DNA of 27,023 nt from Polychytrium aggregatum (lineage: Eukaryota; Chytridiomycota; Chytridiomycetes; Polychytriales). The position numbers were made by a program, and so were the translations under genes. Shown piece by piece: positions 8,994-16,188 of the stretch. The stretch is from the NCBI RefSeq assembly GCF_025602895.1, contig NW_026516519.1:1-27023 (forward strand), in the 5' to 3' direction. The stretch's first letter is position 1. Every line of letters starts with the position of its first letter. The notes under the pieces were generated by a model. It searched no databases, was not told the origin of the DNA, and saw only the letters and a list, made by a program, of their open reading frames with translations.

Positions 8994-11900
8994 AACTACG
9001 GCGTGTTCCATCTTGAGTTCTCCTGGGGCCAGGCTTGTCTGGGTAGCGTCGGTGGTACTCCGCGGCCACCGTTGGGGCAAAGACAATGTCGGCGGGCTCC
9101 CAACTTCGATCGGTGACCGGGTAGCCTTTCCAATCGATGAGATAGTGCAGCTTTCCGCGCACGAACTTGGAGTCTAAGATCTCTTCGACCTCCCACTCCA
9201 AGTTCCCATCGATGACCACCGCAGGGGGCGGCGCTTGCACCCGACCCGGAAGCGAGTTCTTCTTGTAGGGCTCAAGAAGAGACACATGGAACACCGGGTG
9301 CACCTTTATGTCCTTTGGCAAGTCCAGGCGGAAAGCCAATGTCCCGACGGCCTCGAGGATGGTGAATGGTCCAATCCTCTGGTAATCCAGCTTCTTGCTT
9401 GGGCGAGTGGTGCTGATGTTACGAGTCAGCACCCAGACTTGATCGCCCGGACGCAAGTCGGGAGCCTGGGACCTCCGGAGATCTGAGAAGTGCTTGTAGT
9501 CAGACTTTGCCTTCTCAAGATTCTCCTTCAACAGTGCCAGGTTCCGCTGGAGATGTTCAACCCTCTCCGTGGCAGAGGGAACATCAGGGCCGCCAGCGAC
9601 AACGGGGACTTCGAACCTTGGGTGGAACCCATAGGTTGCCAAGAATGGCGAGGCATGTGTTGACGAGTTCTCGAGGTTATTGTAAGAGAACTCGGCCAAC
9701 GGCAGCAGCTCGGCCCAGTCATCTTGCTGATACGACGTGTAACAGCGCAGGTATTGGTTGATGACCTGGTTGACCCTCTCAGTCTGTCCATCGGTCTGGG
9801 GATGGAAGGCCGTGGACAGACTGGTTTGGATCCCGAGCTGCGTGCAGAGTGCCTTCCAGAACCGAGAGGTGAACTGACTTCCTCGGTCTGAAACCACTGT
9901 GTCGGGGAGGCCATGGAGACGAAAGACATTGTCGAGGAACAGTGACGCAGTCTCCTCCGCCGACGGCAGTGAACGCCAGGACATAAAGTGTGCCATCTTT
10001 GTGAGGCTGCATACCACCACAAAGATGCAGGTGTGACCCTTGGACTTTGGCAGATCAGTGATAAAGTCCATGGTCAGTGTCCCCCAGGGTCGATCGGCTG
10101 TCTGGAGTGGCAACAGGAACCCAAACGGCTTGTGTCGCGGAGCTTTCGAGCGTGCACAGGTGTCGCACGTCGAGACGTACTCTTTGACATCTTTCCGATA
10201 GGTTTGCCACCAAAACTGTCGCGATACCAGAGCCAGAGTCCGTCGGATGCCTGGATGACCCACAGCGACTGGGTCATGGCACGACTTGAGCGCCGGAACT
10301 CGGCACGACTCTGGGACCACAATCCTGTTCTGGAAGGTGAGGTACTGGCCATTCCAGACGAACTTCGGGTCACGACGGTATTTGTCTAGACCGGGATCCC
10401 GAGCCTGCTCTTCGGCTATGAGCTGCAGCAAATCCACAGGGTCACTGCGACTTGCAACCGAAGAGCGGGCGTCTCTGCTTCGGAGCACGCGTATCACCGC
10501 GGCAGGATCGAGAAGCAGAGGCGGATCCCTCGACACGGAGGCCGACGAAGGGATGTAGTCCGAGCGACGAGACAGGGCATCGGCCTTGCCGTTCCTCGCA
10601 CCAGGACGGTACTGGATGCGGATGTCGAACCGAGACAAGAACTGGGACCACCGTGCATGACGCTGGTTTAGGATGCGAGCCGTTGCCAGGTACTCCAAGT
10701 TCTTGTGATCGGTCAGAACGGCAACGGGATGCTGGGCGCCTTCGAGGTAGTGTCGCCACGCCTCGAAAGCCTCCTTGATCGCCAACAGCTCTTTCTCGTA
10801 TATGCTGTAGTTACGTTCAGCATTCGAGAGTGTCCGCGAATGGAACGAGCAAGGATGAAGGCGATCATCAGCACCCCGCTGGGAGAGCACGCATCCAAGC
10901 GCAAAGTCCGACGCATCTGACTCTACGACGAACGGCTTGGATGGGTCCGGATGCACCAGAACGGGCTCCGAAACGAAGGCATCCTTCAAGGATCTGAATG
11001 CTTTATCGGCTTCGCGGGACCACTGGAAGCCATGCGTCTTCCGGAAGAGCCGAGTCATGGGCCCCGCGATCTTTGCGTATCCATCGATGAAGCGTCGATA
11101 GAAGTTCGCAAACCCGACAAAGGATCGAAGATCCGAGATGTTGCGCGGTATGGGCCAATCCAAGATCGCAGAGAGCTTGGATCGCTCCATACCGATGCCC
11201 TCGGGCGAGACCATGAAACCAAGGAACGAGACCGAGGTTTTGGAGAACTCGCACTTCTCCAGCTTGCAATACAGCTTTGCAGCTCGGAGCTTCGAGAGGA
11301 CCTGCTTGACGTGCTCTACATGCTGCGACGGATCAGCACTGTAGATCAAGATATCGTCAAGATACGCAATTGCGAACTGGTCCAACTCGGTGCGCAGGAC
11401 GTCGTTGATGAAGTGCTGGAACGTCGCTGGCGCGTTGGTGAGCCCAAAGGGCATCACCAAGTACTCGAAGTGCCCATATCGAGTACGGAAAGCTGTCTTC
11501 CACTCGTCCCCGGAGCGGATGCGCAGCAGATTGTAGGCTCCACGAAGGTCCAGCTTAGTGAACACCTTCGCGCCTCGAAGTCGGTCCAGCAGCTCGCCGA
11601 TCAGCGGTAAAGGGTAACGGTTCTTTACCGTGATACCGTTCAGTGCGCGGTAGTCAACGCAAAGACGAAGTGAGCCGTCCTTCTTCTTGACGAAGAGGAT
11701 TGGTGAGCCTGCTGGGGACGACGAAGGACGAACGAATCCCTTGGCAAGATTCTCGTCGAGATAGTCACGCAGAGCGTGAAGTTCGGGCTCGGACAGTGAG
11801 TACAGAGGCCCGAACTTTGGCGACTTGCCCGGCTCCAAGTCAATGGGGCAGTCATAAGGGCGATGCGGAGGCAAGGAGTCAGCTTCCTGTTTAGAGAAAA

Positions 11901-13086
11901 CAGACAGGAAGTCCTTGTACTCCGCAGGCACTTCGACAGTCGCAGTGCTCGGCTCGTCAGTGGGCAGGACATGGACCTGAAAGATGGTCAGGGGTTGCGT
12001 TCCATGCCTGCATGCATCCAAAGACTCGCGCATCGAGCGGTAATCAATGCTGCAGACGCGGAGAGGAGCGTCCGAGCTGAGAGGAGGGGCGTGGACAAGG
12101 TCAGAATAATGTTCGACGGTTACTTTATTCTGAACAATGTCCGAAGAACAAACAACAGGAGGAGGTACATCAAGGAGGGAAAGAGAACTGACAACAGAAG
12201 AAGGGGTTTGGGAAGAGCGAAGGGGTTCGGGAGGAACAAGACAAGAAGGGGAAGACGAAGGTGGGAGCGTAGGAGAGGAGCTTAGATCAATCAAAGGAGT
12301 GGAATCATCAAGAAGGGGAGTGACATTGGAGGAAGTGGAGCAAGACGAAAGAGAAGTAGTGCATGGAGAGGGGTCGGAATCAACAGAAGGAGGGAGACAA
12401 AGAAGACCGCGAGACCAGACAATCTTGGGCTCGGCGGTGCGCAACCAAGGAAAGCCAAGGATAAGTGGTTGATGTGGAGACCTGATCACATCGAACCGAA
12501 GGCGTTGCGAGACGTCCCCGAGAATCACCTCGAGTGGAGCAGTCTCGCGGAGGATGGGGCCAGACGACAGCGGCTTACCATCCACGCCTTCCACTGCCAA
12601 GGGCGAAGCCTTGGAGCAGGTGGGGACAGAGTGTCGAGCAACAAAGTCCTCGTCGATAAAGTTGCCAGAGGCACCAGAATCGACAAGTCCTTCGCACGAC
12701 AGAGAATCACCAGAAGGAAGACGAACAGCGACGGGAACAACCAACGAGCAACGACGAACAGACGAAACACAAGACTTTGGTTCGGTACCAGCTTCGGCAC
12801 CAGGGTTGCGGCTAGCACAGACAGTTAACTTTGCCGAGGGTTGGCAGGACAGCTCAGGTATTTGCACCTGTGGATGAGGTGCAGTTCCCAGTGACACCAG
12901 AGGTGCCACGGGTACTATGCCAGAGCTGAGAGTGTCCGCCGGTCCAGAGGCAAGGCGAAGCTGTCCGCACATCACTGCTTCCCCAGTACTTACCAAAGGC
13001 ACCTTACCAATGTCTTCACTTTCGGAAGGCGGTGGGCACGGCTCCGGTTCAAGGCCTTCACTTAGAACCGGGCCTGGTCGTTTCCC
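8980..13086 (-). CDS. pol: Pol polyprotein of chromovirus 2 (PR-RT-RNaseH-IN-chromodomain)
   Basis: Reached from gag by -1 slippage at 13086-13080; numbering below counts from 13002. The aspartic protease signature LVDSGASGNF lies near residue 108. Reverse transcriptase shows [11 protein letters not shown] and YLDD at 547-550. RNase H shows VESDASDFALG. Integrase has an HHCC zinc region (HDPVAVGHPGIRRT...CDTCARSK) and catalytic D979, D1039 and E1075, again DD35E. The C-terminal chromodomain reads WEVEEILDSKFVRGKLHYLIDWKGYPVTDRSWEP in two stretches, with the aromatic cage residues retained. A highly basic tail ends at the LTR border. No stop or frameshift breaks the frame, so the enzyme set looks functional. 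Between gag and protease lies a long Ser/Pro-rich linker. Confidence 0.95.
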   Translation of the reverse strand, partial: GKRPGPVLSEGLEPEPCPPPSESEDIGKVPLVSTGEAVMCGQLRLASGPADTLSSGIVPVAPLVSLGTAPHPQVQIPELSCQPSAKLTVCASRNPGAEAGTEPKSCVSSVRRCSLVVPVAVRLPSGDSLSCEGLVDSGASGNFIDEDFVARHSVPTCSKASPLAVEGVDGKPLSSGPILRETAPLEVILGDVSQRLRFDVIRSPHQPLILGFPWLRTAEPKIVWSRGLLCLPPSVDSDPSPCTTSLSSCSTSSNVTPLLDDSTPLIDLSSSPTLPPSSSPSCLVPPEPLRSSQTPSSVVSSLSLLDVPPPVVCSSDIVQNKVTVEHYSDLVHAPPLSSDAPLRVCSIDYRSMRESLDACRHGTQPLTIFQVHVLPTDEPSTATVEVPAEYKDFLSVFSKQEADSLPPHRPYDCPIDLEPGKSPKFGPLYSLSEPELHALRDYLDENLAKGFVRPSSSPAGSPILFVKKKDGSLRLCVDYRALNGITVKNRYPLPLIGELLDRLRGAKVFTKLDLRGAYNLLRIRSGDEWKTAFRTRYGHFEYLVMPFGLTNAPATFQHFINDVLRTELDQFAIAYLDDILIYSADPSQHVEHVKQVLSKLRAAKLYCKLEKCEFSKTSVSFLGFMVSPEGIGMERSKLSAILDWPIPRNISDLRSFVGFANFYRRFIDGYAKIAGPMTRLFRKTHGFQWSREADKAFRSLKDAFVSEPVLVHPDPSKPFVVESDASDFALGCVLSQRGADDRLHPCSFHSRTLSNAERNYSIYEKELLAIKEAFEAWRHYLEGAQHPVAVLTDHKNLEYLATARILNQRHARWSQFLSRFDIRIQYRPGARNGKADALSRRSDYIPSSASVSRDPPLLLDPAAVIRVLRSRDARSSVASRSDPVDLLQLIAEEQARDPGLDKYRRDPKFVWNGQYLTFQNRIVVPESCRVPALKSCHDPVAVGHPGIRRTLALVSRQFWWQTYRKDVKEYVSTCDTCARSKAPRHKPFGFLLPLQTADRPWGTLTMDFITDLPKSKGHTCIFVVVCSLTKMAHFMSWRSLPSAEETASLFLDNVFRLHGLPDTVVSDRGSQFTSRFWKALCTQLGIQTSLSTAFHPQTDGQTERVNQVINQYLRCYTSYQQDDWAELLPLAEFSYNNLENSSTHASPFLATYGFHPRFEVPVVAGGPDVPSATERVEHLQRNLALLKENLEKAKSDYKHFSDLRRSQAPDLRPGDQVWVLTRNISTTRPSKKLDYQRIGPFTILEAVGTLAFRLDLPKDIKVHPVFHVSLLEPYKKNSLPGRVQAPPPAVVIDGNLEWEVEEILDSKFVRGKLHYLIDWKGYPVTDRSWEPADIVFAPTVAAEYHRRYPDKPGPRRTQDGTRRSLRRR
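13044..13086 (-). promoter_or_regulatory. -1 ribosomal frameshift signal of chromovirus 2
   Basis: On the minus strand GGGAAAC occupies 13086-13080, with gag codons GGA and AAC in the proper phase for -1 slippage. After an 8-nt spacer CCGGTTC (13071-13065) pairs with GAACCGG (13050-13044), a 7-bp stem with a 14-nt loop containing the gag stop. The -1 frame stays open from here into pol. The same heptamer serves element 1. Confidence 0.88.
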
Positions 13087-14039
13087 GAACTGAAGTCTTG
13101 CACTTCTCCATCTTCGTAAACGATGGTGCGGATGATCCTCGGGCCGGGAGGTCCAGGGGGCGGTCCGGTAGCTCTGGTAGATCCAAACTTGACGGGGCAG
13201 TTTCGTACCAAGTGGCCCTTCTTGCCACAGTACAGGCAGAGTCCAAAGCGGCGGCGGCGTTGTTTCTCCTCGGCGGTCAGGGGTCCAGAGACGGCAGAGT
13301 CCACTTGCATGGGCTCGGAAACAATGTAGGAGGGGTGCGGCGGAGCGAGGACGGGCGCGGGAGCGATGGCGGGAACGGCAGCGGAGGCGGAACCAAAGGC
13401 GAACTGGGAAGACCGGTAGCGGGCAGGCGTGCTTCGGCGCTCTTGACGGCGCTCGCGGATTCGTGCATCGAGCTCGTTACAAAGCTCGATGTACTCCTCC
13501 AGATCTCGTGGCAGAGGGCGAACTCGCGAAAGTTCGTCTCTGACATCATCCGACAAGCCAAGTCGGAAGAACGAGATCTTTGCACCGTCGTTCCAAGTCG
13601 TATCGGCGGCAATACGAAGGAACTCGGATGCATAGACTGCGCACGGGCGGTTGCCCTGAGACAGTGTGGTGATCACTGACTCGGCAGTCCTGGCCCGATC
13701 AGGGTCGTCAAACACTTTGGAAAAGCGTTCTAGGAAATCGCCAAAAGAGTTGAGTCGGGGATCACCCATCTCAAGCATCGGAGTCGCCCACTGGAGAGCC
13801 GGTCCAGTGAGCAGACTAATGACGAATCCGACCTTAATCGGGTCAGCAGGGAACCGGTGGGGCTGCATTCGTATATACAGTTTGCACTGATTTACGAATG
13901 CCCGGAACCCTTGCCGGTTACCGTCGTAACGGTCCGGCATCTGCACGCTGTACCCAGCGGCAGGAGCATCGCGAGCTGTCCGGAGCTCGGCGAGCTCGGC
14001 CTCCAAGGCACGGAGGCGGTCCACGAGGGCAGGATCCAT
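13062..14039 (-). CDS. gag: Gag polyprotein of chromovirus 2
   Basis: 325 residues from the ATG at 14039. A short coiled N-terminus (LVDRLRALEAELAELRTARD) precedes a capsid-type gag domain with MPDRYDGNRQGFRAFVNQCKLYI, ALQWATPMLE and FGDFLERFSKVFDD. It then has an Ala/Pro-rich linker with an EPMQVDS patch and one CCHC knuckle (C268, C271, H276, C281). Gag forms the particle and the knuckle binds RNA. The frame is intact and ends at TAA inside the frameshift hairpin loop. In the leader just before the ATG lie three copies of AGTCCC and a run of 14 T (sense), at 14041-14077. Confidence 0.95.
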   Translation of the reverse strand: MDPALVDRLRALEAELAELRTARDAPAAGYSVQMPDRYDGNRQGFRAFVNQCKLYIRMQPHRFPADPIKVGFVISLLTGPALQWATPMLEMGDPRLNSFGDFLERFSKVFDDPDRARTAESVITTLSQGNRPCAVYASEFLRIAADTTWNDGAKISFFRLGLSDDVRDELSRVRPLPRDLEEYIELCNELDARIRERRQERRSTPARYRSSQFAFGSASAAVPAIAPAPVLAPPHPSYIVSEPMQVDSAVSGPLTAEEKQRRRRFGLCLYCGKKGHLVRNCPVKFGSTRATGPPPGPPGPRIIRTIVYEDGEVQDFSSGNDQARF

Positions 14040-14040
14040 G

Positions 14041-14077
14041 GCGGGACTGGGACTGGGACTGGGAAAAAAAAAAAAAA
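14041..14077. repeat. Short tandem repeat and A14/T14 tract before gag 2
   Basis: Three tandem GGGACT hexamers (plus strand) run into a 14-base A tract at 14064-14077. In the element's sense this is T14 followed by AGTCCC repeats and then the gag ATG. Homopolymers of this length are prone to slippage and sequencing error. It lies in the untranslated leader, so length changes would be tolerated. Confidence 0.8.
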
Positions 14078-14173
14078 GCGAGGAGGTTCAAGAACAGGAG
14101 AGCGAAGAGGGCTCAGACACAAGTGTGCTTGAGGTTCGGACAGGACTAGGAAAGGGGCGGGGCTAGGAGCGGA

Positions 14174-14193
14174 AGATACCAAGCAGGTGGTAT
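14174..14193 (-). other. Leader hairpin next to the primer site of chromovirus 2
   Basis: GATACC and GGTATC flank an 8-base loop (GATACCAAGCAGGTGGTATC on the plus strand). It lies 11 bases from the self-priming candidate. Tf1-type self-priming depends on RNA structure beside the primer site, which this could provide. Confidence 0.45.
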
Positions 14194-14204
14194 CAGTAGA
14201 AGAG

Positions 14205-14216
14205 AGTTCGAACAAA
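14205..14216 (-). other. Candidate self-priming primer-binding site of chromovirus 2
   Basis: In sense the leader reads TTTGTTCGAACT one base after the 5' LTR, where a primer-binding site belongs, but it lacks the TGG that pairs with a tRNA CCA end. The same 12 bases are exactly complementary to AGTTCGAACAAA inside the LTR's sense strand (8659-8648 and 14316-14305), about 39 bases after the TATA box and so close to the expected transcript 5' end. This is the arrangement of Tf1 and sushi elements, which prime from their own mRNA 5' end. The palindromic core GTTCGAAC accounts for part of the match. Confidence 0.5.
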
Positions 14217-14217
14217 G

Positions 14218-14636
14218 TGTAAGGAGTGAACAAGCGCAAGGACGAAGACCAAGTGCTTGGTATGAGCTTTATTAGCTTTTAGCCCCGAACACCAAAGAAC
14301 AAGTTTTGTTCGAACTGGTGTTCAACATAGGCTCAGACATGCAGGGCTATTTATAGACCGGGAGAAGGTCGAGGGGCAAAAGTGGGCGAGAAGGGTGGAG
14401 CATCACAGAGAAGCGAGAAGGGGGTGCGAGAGTGGCTGGTGTGCAAGCGAGAGAGGCTTGGCACAGCCCGGGGACATGTGCCGAGCGGTGGGGGAGGCAG
14501 GAAACCAGTAGACGCGGGTGGCAACGGCGCGTGCTCATGCATGGGGGCAAACAAACACGTGGGGACTCATGATTGGTGCGGAGGGCGAGAGCATGCGGGA
14601 CAATCTCATTGGTCCGTTGTGATGCTGGTCATCACA
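14218..14636 (-). repeat. 5' LTR of chromovirus 2
   Basis: The promoter copy of the 419-bp LTR. In sense it runs from 14636 to 14218, with TATAAATA at 14355-14348, the 12-base self-complementary segment at 14316-14305 and AATAAA at 14273-14268. Confidence 0.95.
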
Positions 14637-14641
14637 AGGAG
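14637..14641. repeat. Target-site duplication of element 2, right copy (AGGAG)
   Basis: Matches 8556-8560 and directly follows the CA end of the right LTR. Confidence 0.95.
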
Positions 14642-14689
14642 CCCCAAATAAAGAGCACACGCAGGGCTCCTCGCAGGAAGCCTTCTTAA
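14642..14689 (+). pseudogene. Displaced 3' tail of chromovirus 1 pol
   Basis: Fifteen codons and a TAA continue the pol frame that stops being pol at 8560. They encode a Lys/Arg-rich tail following the chromodomain. A 9-base stretch separates the stop from the right LTR of element 1. Chromoviral Pol proteins often end in a basic tail, so the loss may be mild. Confidence 0.85.
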
Positions 14690-14698
14690 GTGTGGGAG

Positions 14699-15007
14699 TG
14701 TAGGAGATGGTATCTCCGACGCTGTGCTGCGCGTACTGCGCGTACTGCGCGGCGCAGTGGGTCGTGACCTGTGCTGCGCTTTGCGTTTTCACGCACCGCA
14801 GGCAGGCCACCGCAGGGTATACCTGCGGGTTGCCCCCGTTCCCCCCGTTTGTCTGGAGTTCGGTTTTATCGTGAATAAACGTAAGTGCTCCCCGAGCTCA
14901 CCCGTCCGCTAGAGTAGCCTAGCACCGCCCTGTTCTGCCCCGTCCTGTCTTGTCTTGTACCCCCTCCCTCCCCGTCTTGCCCCAACGTCCCAGTAGTGGA
15001 CGTTACA
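14699..15007 (+). repeat. 3' LTR of chromovirus 1
   Basis: 309 bp apparently identical to 3460-3768, with AATAAA at 14875-14880 and GTAAGT at 14882-14887. It directly precedes the ACGAC duplication and the downstream half of the split gene. Confidence 0.95.
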
Positions 15008-15012
15008 ACGAC
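15008..15012. repeat. Target-site duplication of element 1, right copy (ACGAC)
   Basis: Matches 3455-3459, directly after the CA end of the right LTR. Confidence 0.95.
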
Positions 15013-15987
15013 ACCCTCCGCTTCTATCTGCTGATCCTCCGTGTCTACGGAATTGTCGATCTGTGCGAGCCATTTGAGAAGATCGAGGACCGAGGACCCC
15101 GAACCCAGGGCTGGATGTCGTTTCCTGGACTTTCTGCTGACACCTGGAGGGATATCAGTATTGCCTTCTTCCGCCAGGTCTTTCTGGATATGGAGGACGA
15201 GGCATACATCCCCTTTGTGGTTGGTTGGCTGGGAGACTGGAGTACCAGCCCGCTCCAGTATTGCCGAGAGAATGCCTATCTGTTCACCGACCTCAGTACC
15301 CACCTCTACACGAACCCTCTTCAAGACCTGCAGTACGTCATCGACAACGAGTTTGAAGCGATCGTCAGCTCGGATGAAATGGCGGCTCATCCGATCGAGG
15401 CCATGTTCATGGCTGGGCTCTATGCCATATACCACAATATCCAAACGATGAACCACGATCTCATGATCGAATTTAAAGATGGTGTCATCGGTGGCTGTCG
15501 CAAGGCCATGCAATACTTTGACTACTGTGTGCGGGCTCTCCAACGCCAGAGCAAGTTCAGCGATCGCCACCGGCTCCTCCTTGAGGGAGCCTACTTCCTC
15601 AAGGGTGTGAGTATGGCTATCGCAGAAATGAATGGAAGCACGCAAGACCAGCAGCATGCAGTCAGTTGCCTGGTCCAATCCTACGATCGATCAACGAACA
15701 AGACCCGAAGCCCCGCTGCGGTCTGCATTGCCTTTGCATATCTTGGCGGCTATGGAGTCGAGCGTGATGTCTACAGCGCCAGGTACTGGTTCGAGACGCA
15801 GGATGCCCAGTTCCTCAAGTCGCTGAAGATATCCGATAATATCTGGTGCAGTTGGGCACTCAAGCCAGCGGACCAGGTCGCCATGAAATCGATCAGCTGG
15901 ATCAAAACTCATATGGGTGTGCGTCATGATGTGTCTGGGTTGCTGCATGACTTGGAACTCCCAGCTGGAAACGATGGTGGTGTGTAG
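15013..15987 (+). pseudogene. F-box-like/Sel1-like gene, 3' part, split by chromovirus 1
   Basis: 324 codons and a TAG continue the frame broken at 3459, counting one copy of the duplicated ACGAC. The frame stays open upstream into the LTR, but no ATG is found there; the first in-frame ATG is near 15115. Several helical repeats of Sel1/TPR character occur: PIEAMFMAGLYAIYHN, RHRLLLEGAYFLKGVSMAIAEMNG and, most clearly, SPAAVCIAFAYLGGYGVERDVYSARYWFE. Sel1 repeats form scaffolds for protein complexes. The next gene, at 16189, is also a Sel1-repeat protein. Transcripts of this half could start only in the LTR or within the fragment, so it is probably non-functional in this allele. Confidence 0.8.
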
Positions 15988-16188
15988 GGGGTGGTTGACT
16001 CGTGAATACAGTGGCAGCTCCTTCCTCCTTGCTTGCACCAGTACACCCTGTCTGCCAGGCCAGTCTGGGAGACACCCTGTCTGACGAAATCGCCGCCCAA
16101 CCCCGTCATGTTCCGCTCCCTCCGCCATCGAGCGGGTCGCTTATATTGACCGTCTCGCTGCCCCTGCCATCCACACCCCTGTTCCAAA

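Larger units (their letters stand above)
8561..14636 (-). mobile_element. Chromovirus 2: complete Ty3/gypsy element nested in chromovirus 1
   Basis: 6,076 bp on the minus strand, with 419-bp TG...CA LTRs, AGGAG target duplications, intact gag (13062-14039) and intact pol (8980-13086). The pol order is protease, reverse transcriptase, RNase H, integrase, chromodomain, so it is a second, clearly different chromovirus: the proteins of the two elements align only at family motifs. The LTRs appear identical and both frames are open, so the copy may still be active. It inserted after element 1, since it splits element 1's pol. No tRNA-type primer site (TGG...) adjoins the 5' LTR; see the self-priming candidate at 14205-14216. 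Confidence 0.97.
3460..15007 (+). mobile_element. Chromovirus 1: Ty3/gypsy LTR retrotransposon carrying a nested insertion
   Basis: The element has two 309-bp LTRs of form TG...CA, flanking ACGAC target duplications, a primer-binding site abutting the left LTR, gag (3891-4712), and pol in the -1 frame (protease, reverse transcriptase, RNase H, integrase, chromodomain). The order reverse transcriptase before integrase, plus the chromodomain, places it in the chromovirus branch of Ty3/gypsy (Metaviridae). Without the nested element and its duplicated AGGAG it measures about 5.5 kb, the usual size. The LTRs appear identical by eye, indicating very recent insertion. It landed in the coding sequence of the F-box-like/Sel1-like gene in sense orientation. 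Confidence 0.97.

Noticed and set aside
14950..15012. In-frame extension of the 3' gene half into the LTR as a possible new N-terminus
   Set aside because: The extension contains no ATG; the frame is merely open.
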